The notes: a model not told the origin generated them from the sequence alone. Positions 8,319-18,117 are shown, counted from the stretch's first letter. The stretch is DNA of 64,000 bases from Notospermus geniculatus (GCA_002633025.1 NMRB01000107.1:8960-72959); one strand, 5' to 3'. A program made the numbers and translations.

Positions 8319-9283
8319 TTACTCATCCTGTTTACACAGGTTATCAGCCCTATCCTGCTTTCTAAGTGCTTTCTCTTCTTTAGAAGCCTCTCGGATTTCT
8401 CTGAGTAATTCTTTATTGGAGCGACTAATAATAACCTGAGCCTCCATTAGCTGGTTAAACTTCATCCCTTGCTCCGTCACTGCCGTACAAAGATTTGCCT
8501 GAATATCTTGGAATACTCCCATCCCGTTTCGGTCCACCTGACGAGCGGTGCCCACGTCCTGACGGTCGTTGGCAGCGACAACCTCAGGTTCACCATCATT
8601 CTTTTTATCTAAATTTTCTGCTAGGCCTACCTCCGGTTGAGTCTCTTCAGTTTCAAACGTGAGTCTGTCCTCTGAGTCTGATACTAGGCCTATAGTCTGA
8701 CTCAACCTAGAGGTAACATGAAAGGAATGTTTGGAATGCGAAATAGACCATTCATTGACCACAAGTGAAATGCAAGGCCTTGTGGCTTAGAACACTCTGC
8801 ATTCAATGGCTATTAGAGACCCTCTCCACTTGGATTATTTGGGTCTATTAAGAAACCACAGTTCATGTCACATTTCCCATAACTCGCATAACTCAAATTC
8901 CTTTCATGTTACCTCTAGGTTGAGTCGGACTATACATCTCTTATCTCATGCGTCTCGGCAGAATGTTGCGTAACGGTTTCGTTTCTACCCTCAACTAAGT
9001 TTGACCTGTCACCTAACTGAGTTGGTCTATTTCCATCGCCAGTGTCTTTTTCTGTTTCATCAGGCTTATCTGCCGCAACTTGATTCTCTTCTTCGGGCCT
9101 CTCACCACCCGTCTCACCGGTATTTTCTGTGTTCATTTCCTTATCTAATTCTAGGCCTGGGCCTACGCTTATCCCTACATCAACGGTGTTATCATCGGAG
9201 TCTTCACACCCGACGCACACTACTGTAGCTTTATTTTGTCTACGGCTTCTCGTCATAATTTCACCAGTTAAATTTTGAGACAT
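8319..9283 (-). pseudogene. Acidic/coiled-coil ORF of outer LTR element, interrupted by a MITE
   Basis: Starts at 9283 (MSQNLTGEIMTRSRR...), about 75 bases after the PBS in element sense. The first part is acidic and low-complexity (CEDSDDNTVDVG, ERPEEENQ), and the C-terminal part is a predicted coiled coil (RSNKELLREIREASKEEKAL). The reading frame is cut by a TAG at 8930-8932 that lies in the inserted MITE at 8691-8932. Without those 242 bases the two halves are in one frame, with valine then glycine at the joint, giving a product of about 240 residues. The layout parallels the inner element's 218-aa protein. No zinc knuckle. Function unknown; a structural or oligomerising role beside Gag is inferred. 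Confidence 0.7.
8691..8932. mobile_element. TA-flanked MITE inserted in the outer element's first ORF
   Basis: The ends TATAGTCTGACTCAACCTAG (left) and CTAGGTTGAGTCGGACTATA (right, to 8934) are inverted copies. The similarity extends inward through AGGTAACATGAAAGGAA on the left and TTCCTTTCATGTTACCT on the right. About 240 bp, no ORF of its own. Removing one copy with one TA restores the host reading frame, which fixes the insertion boundaries. Confidence 0.85.
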
Positions 9284-9357
9284 GAATTCGAATCACAGGA
9301 TGAAAAGTGAGAAAGTACAGTTCATGTGAGCCAAGAATAGTAGTCCTCAGTCATACA

Positions 9358-9374
9358 TCCCACCGCTGCCACCA
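9358..9374 (-). other. Primer-binding site of outer element (tRNA-Leu type)
   Basis: Element strand TGGTGGCAGCGGTGGGA starts five bases inside the 5' LTR. Its first 16 bases are complementary to CCCACCGCTGCCACCA, the 3' end plus CCA of animal tRNA-Leu(AAG/TAG) as recalled. This differs from the inner element's tRNA-Ser site, so the two elements are separate families. Confidence 0.8.
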
Positions 9375-9770
9375 GAAAATGTCACGGGAAAACAACAAAA
9401 CAACCAAATAGCAAGTTCGACAACGTACATGTAATTACAAATAAAATATCTTTTCAATTTATTCAAAATCGCATTAGCATATTATACAACGTTTCACGCT
9501 AGAGTAGTGTGGTCGATTGAGAATAGGCCTAGCGTCACGATGGCAAGCTTTTTAAAAGGGGACTGACTTTCACAGGGTCCTCATGTGTGCATCCAAGGGC
9601 GACATGCGGATGCAGACAGACCGTGAGAAAGAGGTAAATAAAATGATTAAAAGGGGAATTCGGTTTCTTACCGTGAAGAATTATGTAAGCCAGTTGGCCT
9701 GATAAAGAATGACGACGATGTCACTTTGATGGAACGTAGGCCTACAGAAGATCAGGCGAATTAGCGAACG

Positions 9771-10245
9771 TGAAACGAGGAAGAGCTTGGCGTCGTGCCG
9801 CGGGTTCGATCCCGGACAGAGTCCTTGCACAGATGTGCGACCAAGCTTTTATATCACGTCGCAAACAGATTTTAAGTCCCCACCCCCTAAAAAGTAGTAC
9901 TACTCCAATGGATTTCCCCTTTAAGGATCGACGACGTCATAGTCACAGGTGAGGCGCCTCGGGTACTGTTGACGCACGGCTGACGTCACGTGTGCCTAAA
10001 TCGCTATAAAAAGGCCCGCAAAGTTGGGGGAAACTGCACAATTCAGCCTGACGCGGAATTGTAAGGATTATACAGACAGGTTGTGGTAAGAGATATATTA
10101 CAATAAGTATTAATAACCGGACAGGAGAGTTGAATTCCGCTGCTTAAAAAGACCATGGTCTCGTGACCAAACAAACACATGGGACTAGCCCCAGGGCCGC
10201 TTCGAATTGCCGTGGTGCGCAAATACATCGCGATTCCGTATAACA
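9771..10245 (+). mobile_element. Possible solo LTR (or promoter-bearing insert) within the outer 5' LTR
   Basis: Inserted relative to the left LTR. It can be bounded as TGAAACGAGG...GTATAACA (TG...CA), 475 bp. It carries a CRE and E-box (9981-9992), a TATA box (10005-10012) and, 3' of that, a likely transcript leader. A B-box-like segment (gcgggttcgatcccgg, near 9799-9814) is also present. No target-site duplication is evident, so the solo-LTR reading is tentative; a SINE or other insert is possible. Confidence 0.4.
9933..10012 (+). promoter_or_regulatory. TATA-box promoter with CRE and E-box
   Basis: GACGTCAT (9933-9940), TGACGTCA (9981-9988) overlapping CACGTG (9987-9992), and TATAAAAA (10005-10012), followed by GC-rich sequence where a start site would fall near 10035-10040. 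This is a textbook RNA polymerase II core arrangement with CREB/ATF and bHLH sites. No host ORF follows within 500 bp, so it most likely belongs to the inserted LTR. Confidence 0.55.
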
Positions 10246-10459
10246 AGATCACTATTAAATGGGAACTAGATCGCTAGAGATTTAAAAGACCACACGCAAT
10301 ATGAAGAAAGGGTAACAACAGATTAATGATAAAATGAGTCCACGAAAATATGGCACATTTTTTTTTATTTGTCATTTCCACAAAAATTAATTCTACTGCT
10401 AACCTTTTACTGTTTTCGTTCTGTATTGTACATCATCTGCTTCTAATCTTCGTTCTATC

Positions 10460-10878
10460 TACAGGGTGTTTCAGAAAAAACGTGTCATCTCCAAAATGTT
10501 CCCTAAAACTTAAAACTCAGAAAGATTTGGATTTCATGGGGAAGGACGCTTTATGGAGGGTTAAATTCAGCAAAAATTACCTTTTGTGTGTAAGAAATGC
10601 AATAAATGTTTTGTGTATCAAATGTGTGTGTATCATTCTGGAAAGTTTGCCAAGGCATTGGCCATTGTATCATTTGTCCACAGTGCAAAGTTGTTTTTCA
10701 ACCCATTCAGGTAAAGGCCTCTTGTGCAGTCATGCATGAAGCAATCAGAGCAAATATTTCAAGCGCAGTCATTTACATCCCGCTCTACGTCCCTACAAAT
10801 GTATAGCCCCAAATCTTTCTGGGTTTTAGCTTTACGGAACATTCTGGAGATGACACGTTTTTTCTGAAACACCCTGTA
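10460..10878. mobile_element. Mariner-like MITE with TACAGGGTG termini
   Basis: Left TACAGGGTGTTTCAGAAAAA and right TTTTTCTGAAACACCCTGTA are inverted and flanked by TA. The inversion extends about 70 bp inward (to gaaagatttgg/ccaaatctttc). 419 bp. An ORF overlaps it (10350-10739) but shows no domain and crosses the terminus, so it is not a transposase. Confidence 0.85.
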
Positions 10879-11392
10879 CAAGTTTTGTACTATTTTGCTC
10901 TATATAGTGTATTGTACATTATTCATTTCCAATTTTGTTCTGCTAGTCCCTCTGAGCAGTTTAGTTGACGTGTATGTAAATTTGTATACTGCACCTTATT
11001 TATGTATACTGCACCGCCTTCATTTGTATGTATAGCACATCATTTTGTAGGGCCACTAATGCATTGGCACTGCCCTTTTTATTTGTATTGCACTAGTATT
11101 CAATAATAAACTATATACATCATTAAAATCTGACTTATTCCTACCGACTTCAGTGTTAAGAGAAATACCAATCAAACTTTCAACTGCTTCTCTCTTTCTA
11201 GTAAGGTATCAGATTTCGTATTTTCGTTTTCAAGTTGATCACTCAGTGATTGTGCACTTGCTTTCAACTGCAGAATTTCAACCAGATAGTTTCTTAATTT
11301 CATGTTCCATGTTTTCAACGTTCTTCTCAGCTCCTTCTAATTAACTGTACTTTCATGAGCATCATGCTTGTCTGAAGTTCTTCCAATGTTAC
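10879..11392. other. AT-rich stretch without recognisable gene
   Basis: Contains repeated 'tgtatactgcacc' words at about 10985-11015 and otherwise unique-looking sequence. No splice-bounded ORF was seen. Confidence 0.4.
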
Positions 11393-11396
11393 TAAA

Positions 11397-11676
11397 GCTG
11401 CGTTCACACTGGGCTTTTAAAACGGTTTGAAAACGTTTTAAGATGTTAAAACGGTTTAGGGTGCCACACTAGAGCCCTCTTAAAACGGTTTGAAAGCGTT
11501 TTAACGAAAATGGTTCCAGAAGTGGTTTCAAAACGACTCGACGTCATTCGGGCGCGACAACCGTTTTGAAAACGCTTTGGTGACTGTAGTGTGGCACAGT
11601 CGTTTTTGGTCAAAAGCGTTTTCCGTAAAACGTTTTACGGAAAACGCTTTCAAGTCGGTTTCAGTGTGAACACAGC
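11397..11676. mobile_element. MITE with GCTGCGTTCACACTG termini and TAAA target duplication
   Basis: Left GCTGCGTTCACACTG and right CAGTGTGAACACAGC are inverted. TAAA flanks it at 11393-11396 and 11677-11680. The interior is rich in AAAACGTTTT/AAACGGTTT palindromic words. 280 bp, non-coding. Confidence 0.8.
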
Positions 11677-11710
11677 TAAAGTCATCTGGAGTGATCTTCA
11701 TTTTCAACAC

Positions 11711-12640
11711 CTTTTTGGCTCACCAGGGTGAGCTATTAGAATGGTGCAGCGTCCGTCGTCGTCGTTGTCCGTTAGCAGGGCACGTTTCGTAACTGCTGGA
11801 GCTATTGATCTGAAACTTGATACATATATACTCCTAGGTCAGATGACCCATGACACCACGTTTTGGTCTGATTCGACTCTCACTTTGGCCAGCAGGTGAC
11901 GGTAACCAAAAACAAAAAGTGCAATAACTCCTGAACTAATGAATAGATCATCTCCAAATTTTTATCATAGGTGTAGCTAATAAGGATACATGAGATATAA
12001 AAACAGGTTTTTTATTTGTCCTACTTATCGAGGTCACAGAGGTCAAAGTTCGGCAAAAGTGACGAGCCTGCCACAGTTCTTCATTATTTCACCGAGCGTC
12101 TTCATATCTTGCATAAACATGCATTGGAGGGGTACGTTCAAAAATACCAAGTTTCGGTCCGATTGGACATCCAGTATGGCCGCCAGGTGGCGTTACCTGA
12201 AAATAATCAAGTGTTGTAACTCAGGAACAGCTTGACCCAGAATGGTCAAACTTGACATTTACCTCCCTCAAGATGACCTTTACAAGCACGTCAAATTTCG
12301 GCCTGATTAAACTTGCAATATGGCCCGCCAGGTGGCATAACCCCAAAATCATCAAATTGCTATAACTCAGCAGGGTTGGAGCTACCATTGTCTTCTTTTA
12401 GCCAAAGTAAAGAAAAGCCTATTGTTCAGTAGTGTGAACAATAGGGATTTTCTTTACTTTGGCTAAAAAAAGTAATGGTAGCTCCAACCCTGCTCAGGAA
12501 TGACTTGATGTGATACAGAGCATTCAAATGTGCTATGTGGCTCCCACCAGATGACGTTTATGTGCACGTGGAGTTTTGGCCCGATTGGACATCCAGTATG
12601 GCCGCCACGTGGCATAAACTGAAAATCGCTGATGTCCTAC
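11711..12640. mobile_element. HINE/pearl-like element with about four core repeats
   Basis: Opens with a terminal hairpin (ggctcaccagggtgagct, 11718-11735) and a GTCCGTCGTCGTCGTTGTCCGT microsatellite (11751-11773). Diverged repeats of about 145 bp follow, marked by 'TC(T/C)GATT...GGCC(G/A)CCAGGTGGC' near 11865-11900, 12155-12190, 12290-12330 and 12570-12610. The distal end is not sharply defined. A separate hairpin is inserted at 12370-12495. Confidence 0.6.
12370..12495. repeat. Near-perfect hairpin element inside the HINE-like repeat array
   Basis: Arms 12370-12431 and 12437-12495 are inverted copies (gcagggttggagctaccat... and ...atggtagctccaaccctgc) with a loop of about 6 bases around gtagtg. 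About 125 bp. Confidence 0.85.
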
Positions 12641-12718
12641 AGCTTGGGAATGACTTGACCCAGATTGCTCATATAGTATATACTGACATACCTCTCTCTC
12701 TGTCATTACATTGTAAGG

Positions 12719-13096
12719 TACGTCTACACGAGAGACCTATTTGTCTCGGGTCAACTTTGTCTCGAGACAAAATAACCCGAGACAAGTAACGGAGCGTCTA
12801 CACGGCTTATAATTCTGACTTTGAATATGACGTCACAAGTCGCCAACACTGGAGTAGGCCTACACATGCTGCAGAGGCGCAGTGAAATGAGCCGTACATG
12901 CCCCAATATTGTCCCGAGACAAAGACTGCGTCTACACGACAACTTTCTCGAGACAAAATTTGACTCGGGTTAACTTAACCCCCTACCCTACTGGGGTCAA
13001 GTTAACCCGAGACAAAGTTGTCTCGAGACAACTTAGCTCGAGACAAGGCCTCGTGTAGACGGTTAACTGGAGCTAAAATGCTCCGTGTGGACGTAG
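12719..13096. mobile_element. Palindrome-rich TIR element (GTCTACACGAG ends)
   Basis: Outer ends TACGTCTACACGAGAG and CTCCGTGTGGACGTAG are inverted. Inside, further GTCTACACG and CTCGTGTAGAC words and several TCTCGAGACAA/TTGTCTCGAGA palindromes occur at 12752-12785 and 12946-13045. Possibly two nested MITEs. Non-coding. Confidence 0.7.
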
Positions 13097-13354
13097 CTAT
13101 TATGTCCAAACGGGTGAGCACATGGTCCACGGATCATTTCATTATACCCATTATAACATTCTCAGGGGTCCATCTACATATCTATACATCTCCATGCAAT
13201 GCTGGCCATTTTTACACTCCAAGGCCAGAATTGTACCACTTTACCCTACATTTGTTTGGTTCAGTAGGGCAAATAAATGACCAGCATTGACATTAAAGCT
13301 GAACTGCATGCATAAAACCAGGGCCTCGCACGTTTTTAAAAAACACCCGCGCCA
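13097..13354. other. Short unique-looking spacer
   Basis: No gene or repeat recognised apart from a 'ttttaaaaaa' run next to the following TIR element. Confidence 0.3.
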
Positions 13355-14399
13355 CAGCGCGGGCAGTGCCTGAAATAACTTGGGACATCCGCCATGTTTT
13401 AGTGGGACTCCAAACATGACAGAATACCCAAGCATGTAGATGGCAGCACCTTATTTGCGTCTTGACCACCGACAAGTGATCAACGCTGTAAGTGCATGTG
13501 CCTGTGGGCCTACATATCAGAAAGCGAAATGCTGAAAAAGTATTCGAATGAAAAAAGGGAAGAGCACGGATCCGGATTCGAACCTCCAAGTATTGGCTTG
13601 GAAGACCGACGTGTTTTCCACTAGACCAGCGGTCCGCTGCGTTTATGCGAGCCCTTTTTCGCGGCGAAGTTATTGCGTATTGGTGTATAGTCGTTCCCAG
13701 GTTTCGCAAAAGTGTAAATGCCTGTGTAGGCCTACGGTCAGTTCATCGTCGAGTATTGAGCATATGGCCGAGGTTACAGGAAAAACCACAATAGGGCAAT
13801 GACACGTCAACATTCGGCAGTTCGGTGCGAGGAATACTTGTGAACAATTTTTTCCGCTTTTGGCCACTTTTGACTATCAGGATGTGTATCAGGTGAGCAT
13901 TCATATTCCTAGTACTGTTTTCCATCTTTTTTCATTTTGGCTTCGGCTCTCATGACATATTTGCTAGGCCTAAATTGGCGTGTTTTTGTTTGTCCCTTAG
14001 CTCAGTGTGTGCATGTTCCAGAGGCCTAGTATGGATAGGCGGGGCCCGATAGGTGAAACATCTGCCAAGTGAATGCTGTAGGCCAATTTTTGACGGTATG
14101 ATAGTCTGTCAGGCCTAGAAGTACAACCAGCTTCTCAGATATTTGTTTTATTACAGCGCTGTTCCACCATTTCATGAGATGGGCGTGTACTGTCTGTATA
14201 GCCTGTACATACCGATGGCCTCCATGGGCTTCTGGTATGTAGGCCTACATGCACATGTACATACAGCGTGACTTCCACTTGCTGATGGTCAGGACGCAAA
14301 TAAGGTGCTGCCACCTACATGCTTGGGTACTCTATCATGTTTGGAGTCCCACTAAAACATGGCGGATGTCCCAGGTTATTTCAGTTACTGCCCGCGCTG
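13355..14399. mobile_element. About 1.05-kb element with 165-bp terminal inverted repeats
   Basis: The left arm (13355-13520) and right arm (14232-14399) are inverted: both contain gggacatccgccatgttttag / ctaaaacatggcggatgtccc and caccttatttgcgtc / gacgcaaataaggtg. The interior of about 700 bp has no transposase. It holds a tRNA-like segment at 13560-13640. It may be a foldback or MITE-type DNA transposon derivative. Confidence 0.8.
13560..13640 (-). ncRNA. tRNA-like (Gly-TCC-like) pseudogene or SINE fragment
   Basis: On the minus strand, A-box TGGTCTAGTGG, an anticodon-loop-like CTTCCAA and B-box GGTTCGAATCC occur at tRNA spacing. The acceptor and T stems do not pair well, so it is probably a tRNA-derived pol III pseudogene rather than a working tRNA. 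Confidence 0.5.
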
Positions 14400-14467
14400 T
14401 CAAATGGTCTACTACGGTAAATAGTGAGGTGTTTCTTTTTGAATAACAGCATTTTTGTTTCAGTTTT

Positions 14468-15082
14468 CATATATTTGGAGGGTATGGAATCGGAATCCGT
14501 CGAGTGCCACCTTGGCACTCTTGAGCGTTTTCAGAACATCCCGTTGGAATTTTTGGAAATGACATTATCATTGGACGTCAGCTGACACAACGACTGACCT
14601 TTGCAGGAGAATGGGACCCGAGTACAGCTAACTTTTAAATGGTTGGATTTACACCCCATAAATGTATTATAACAGACAGAAACATGGTGCCTCGTAATTA
14701 TATAAGCATGTTTTTAGTAATTTTTAAACGGTTACGTAATTGGATACGGCGTTTTTATGTATGTTGCCCCATTTTGTGTTAATTTACACAACAAAACGTC
14801 ATGTCTTATTACATAACAACAGAAAACAATTAAGAACATGCTTGTCTGCTTCTGAGGCACCATGTTTCTATCTGTTGGTAATACATGTACGGGGTGTAAA
14901 TCCCACCGTTCAAAAGTTAGCTATACATCGGGTCCCGTTACCCTGTACAAAGCTCACTCGTTACGTCACTGGCGTCCAATGATAAAGTCAGTTCCAAAAA
15001 ATTCGAACGGCATTTTCTGAAAACGCTCAAGGGTGCCAGAGTGGCTCCCGGCGGATTCAGAATCTCTGTCATTTGGAGATAT
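14468..15082. mobile_element. Long foldback element (about 260-bp arms)
   Basis: Arms 14468-14735 and 14810-15082 are inverted and diverged, sharing for example gggacccga / tcgggtccc, gaaacatggtgcctc / gaggcaccatgtttc and cttgagcgttttcag / ctgaaaacgctcaag. The central loop is AT-rich, about 75 bp. No ORF of note. Confidence 0.85.
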
Positions 15083-16722
15083 AAAAAATGCAAAAAATTG
15101 CTGTTATTCAAAATGTCCCACTTTTTCGTTCTGCGTCCGGACTAAAAAGATTTCTGTCTGGATACTGAGAATGTTGTCACTGACAACTTACCTGCAAGTG
15201 CATTGATTTTCAATTCATTTTTTCTGAAACCAGAATATTAGTATTACAAACAATAAACAATAAAACAATAAACAAACAATGTGCAGGAGTGAGATAAAGA
15301 ATTAAAAACTATACCGGCGTCACTGTCAAATGAATGATGATCGGATGAAGCGGTAACTCATATAAATTTAAGATATTGAATTGGAAATCATCTCGTCGAA
15401 GCCGTGGGCATGGGCAGTCGGGAAAATTCGATTTTGCATCACCTGATGTGATAATTCTGAGTAATGGAAAATTTTGGCGACTCGATTTCAAGCCGACCTC
15501 TCCGCACAAAAAGCCCCCATGCGACGTAGACCTTCGACTTACGTAATAATACTACGAATAAGAGAAAATAAGAGAAGTCTTCCAACAAGTTCGGCGGGCC
15601 GAACGGGGAAGACGATGGAACAAAGAAAACGGCGCGGATTCGATTCCCAGCTGGGTCGATTTTTTTTCTTTCAGTAGCAATGCACATAGGCCTGTAAAAC
15701 CTGTTTGACAAAGGGCCCATTGTGAGAGGAATCCAAATTTTTAGCCAGAACATTTTGCAGTATGACTTTTAAAGTCAAATATTAAAGGCATAGACATAAA
15801 GTATCAAAGTGAGATTTTCAGATCAGTTAGAGATATGGTTAAAATATGTTCCTCAAGGCTCTCTGATGTTCCTCAAGGCTTTTTTTTAGCTCCTTGCATT
15901 ACATTTACTTCAAATCCGCGTCCAGCCTTTAATATTGGAAGTTTTTATTCAAAGACCCTTGAGGAAGATACTCCTGGTGTTATTCTACTATGTGATGCTA
16001 AATATTTCATTGAGATGCAAACCAAGGCCCGGGTATCAGATGGGAAAGGTCCAGGATCTCTGATTTTTTTCTTCTTGAACAGGCGGGAAAGGGTCAGCAG
16101 TTGAAGAGATCAATGAGGCATTGCCAAGCAATTTTAAGGGCCTAGATGCCATTATGTCAGAGTGAATGGTTTCACTTGTGCAGGGTGAAGTCAGCCAAGG
16201 GGACACAATAGCTTAGGTTCCAAGTGACAGGCCACTGATTTGTTAACCCCTATAGGCCTATTTGGTGACAAAAGACAGGACTTTTGAAAGGGCTTCATTG
16301 AGGCTAAAAATCCTCATTGTCACTGTAATGGAAATTCCATTGGAGAGATGTCCAATGTTATTTCTCACAAAATGCCTTATTTCTCAGGAACTAGACATCC
16401 GATTTTCAAAATTCCAAAAGCTATGACATATTTACATTTCATACCATCATATCAGCATGAAACTGATTAAATATAGGGCCATTTTAATTTTGGGTGTGCA
16501 ATGCTACTTTCAGAAAAATGTTCAGCAGGAGCTCACCAGAGGATATTGACACCTCTAAAGCTCGAAGGCAAATAAGGTGGCGCCCTCCTGGCGTCCTGGG
16601 ATATATCATGTTCTGAGCCTTCGTTTGAGGTGTCTGCAGGGCGTTTGCAATTCTCTTGCTCGTCGCATGGGGACTTTTTGTTCGGAGAGGTCAGCTTTAA
16701 CATTCAAAACCATCCTCATCAC
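15083..16722. other. No recognisable gene; one tRNA-like B-box segment
   Basis: An A-rich 'caataaacaataaaac' run occurs at 15250-15280. A B-box-like 'ggcgcggattcgattccc' (15632-15649) followed by a T run may mark a tRNA-derived fragment. An 89-residue ORF at 15835-16104 shows no domain. 'gttcctcaaggct' is duplicated at 15848 and 15869. Otherwise nothing is identified. Confidence 0.35.
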
Positions 16723-17091
16723 AATGGGGAACCCGCATGACTGCAGATGGCGCAGTCAGTATAAGACCCGAATGACGTACTGACGTCACTTTTCTCGCTG
16801 TTGACGTCGCGTCGTCAAAGCATCTGTACATTTTTCTACACAATTTTCCGTGGGAATTTCCCCAAAAGACGTTGTCAGTATTCGCATCCTGCGGCCTTTC
16901 TGACGAAACAAAGCAGTGATATATGGAGAATTTTGAACATGAAACAGGACAGCGTAATTTAATCAAAATTGAACCAAACAGAGTGGTTTATTTTGGGGCA
17001 AGAAGTAAATGGAAATACTGTTAGAAAATAGGACTTCCGGTTCTTACACTGACAGCGCCACGTCGTGGCGTAGTTCTGCGGGTTCCTCATT
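16723..17091. mobile_element. MITE-like element, about 370 bp
   Basis: Left aatggggaacccgcatgac and right gttctgcgggttcctcatt are inverted. The inversion continues through gcgcagtcagtataag / cttacactgacagcgc. The right arm has its own small palindrome (gcgccacgtcgtggcg). Confidence 0.7.
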
Positions 17092-17323
17092 TGCATCGTA
17101 TTTCCCTTCCTTCTTCTTATCCTGCTTGCTGCCAGATGATCGGTGAAGTGACTATTTCATGCTGATGGGAAGAATATACTTGCAGTTAGGTGAACTAGGA
17201 ATGAGCACTTGCTAAAACCGTCTGCAATAACTCAAATGCATATGCGATTGCACAAACACTTTGCTCCCCTTTGGGCTATTAAAAGCGGCCCACTCATTAC
17301 AACTTGATGTCATTTTACTGTCA

Positions 17324-17587
17324 ATTAAAGATAATGTATCATGAATCATGACTTCGTTGTTTACATTCAATGTTTGTAAACATGGATGTTTACATTATGT
17401 TATTTTTGACTTTTGGGACATTCCAACCCACCAAATTGAATACTTTAGGTATCAAAAGAATTTCTAAAGGGGAATGTCACCAACAAATTACTCATAAGAC
17501 AAAGAAAGGCTAGACATAAACAAACAAAATGTAAATAAACAATGATTTTCGTGGCCCGCAAAAGTACCCGTGATACATTATCTTTAA
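17324..17587. mobile_element. MITE with TTAAAGATAATGTATCA termini
   Basis: The left attaaagataatgtatca and right tgatacattatctttaa ends are inverted; 264 bp. The interior has repeated tgtttac / gtaaac words and no ORF. Confidence 0.8.
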
Positions 17588-17657
17588 GATTTGATAGGTG
17601 CATAATGCGTTGGGTTGTTTAGTCCCTACATTTATTTGACTACATTTTGTAAATAGT

Positions 17658-17780
17658 GAGCTTCTGCAAGCGCCCGGTTAGGCTCTATACTACGACGACG
17701 TTTATCTAGGGTATTGTGTGAGTGCACCCAAACAATAGATAAACGTAGTCGTATGGCCTAACCGGGCGCTTGCAAGCTCT
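17658..17780. repeat. Foldback MITE just upstream of the PAN-type exon
   Basis: Arms gcaagcgcccggttaggc (left) and gcctaaccgggcgcttgc (right) are inverted, with diverged extensions (acgtttatct / agataaacgt). About 123 bp with a short loop. Confidence 0.85.
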
Positions 17781-17870
17781 CTAAAATCAGAACATGTACC
17801 GATACGGAGAAACTGACATCAGTAAAAACCACGTGTCAGAATCAAATCATTTTCAATCTTTGCCAACAAG

Positions 17871-18117
17871 CAATATCTTCATGCACGTGGTCGACAATTG
17901 GTGGATTCTTGAACCCACCATCTGTAACGTTCCCGTCGCTTCATGCCTGGCATGTGCAGTTCTTTGTCTTTTGGAGGGATATTGTAAAACCATTAATTTG
18001 AAGTATGCTGCTGGAGAGGACTTTACATGCCAAATGTCCCAGAGGAAAGTTGAGTACATTGAAAAGACAGATGCCTTGATCCAAGATGGATGTCAGATGT
18101 TCCAATTAAGGTCTAAG
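17871..18117 (+). CDS. Probable exon of a PAN/apple-like domain protein
   Basis: The plus-strand reading frame shows a cysteine pattern resembling the PAN/apple fold used in extracellular adhesion and protease-type proteins: PTICNVPVASCLACAVLCLL, then EGYCKTINLKYAAGEDFTCQ, and a later DGCQMF. Seven cysteines, hydrophobic helix, then strands. A pyrimidine-containing stretch and AG precede 17871 (ttgccaacaag), and AAG|GTAACC follows 18117, giving plausible splice sites. The surrounding frame stays open upstream to 17794 and runs on to a stop at 18268-18270, past the ambiguous base at 18199. No further exon was found. It is a single exon of an otherwise unseen gene, or an exon relic. The domain call is by pattern only. 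Confidence 0.5.

Larger units (their letters stand above)
1122..10285 (-). mobile_element. Old gag-only LTR retrotransposon (outer element), heavily interrupted
   Basis: Direct repeats beginning at 1122 and 9380 (TG(T/A)CACGGGAAAACAACAAA...) flank minus-strand gag-like ORFs. The right repeat is followed, in element sense, by a primer-binding site. The element therefore reads right to left: 5' LTR at 9380-10285, PBS 9358-9374, acidic/coiled-coil ORF 9283-8319, Gag domain about 7227-6530, then the 3' LTR at 1122-1885. No protease, reverse transcriptase or integrase motif is visible. Insertions inside it are a foldback element at 1303-1664, a TIR element split by a second LTR element (2530-6504), a HINE-like element (7433-8159), a MITE (8691-8932) and a possible solo LTR (9771-10245). 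Outer boundaries are approximate because each LTR copy carries an insertion. Confidence 0.75.
9380..10285 (-). repeat. 5' LTR of outer retrotransposon, interrupted
   Basis: Begins TGTCACGGGAAAACAAC and matches 1122-1300 plus 1671-1858. Similarity resumes at about 10251 (ctattaaatgggaactagat), matching 1863 onward, so roughly 490 bp (about 9763-10250) is an insertion absent from the other copy. The exact outer end is not fixed. Confidence 0.7.

Noticed and set aside
10350-10739. 129-aa ORF beginning with a hydrophobic stretch
   Set aside because: It crosses the left end of a mariner-like MITE and has no domain, so it is a chance frame, not a transposase or membrane protein.
15439-15753. 104-aa minus-strand ORF
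   Set aside because: Overlaps a tRNA-like B-box segment and a T run; no recognisable domain.
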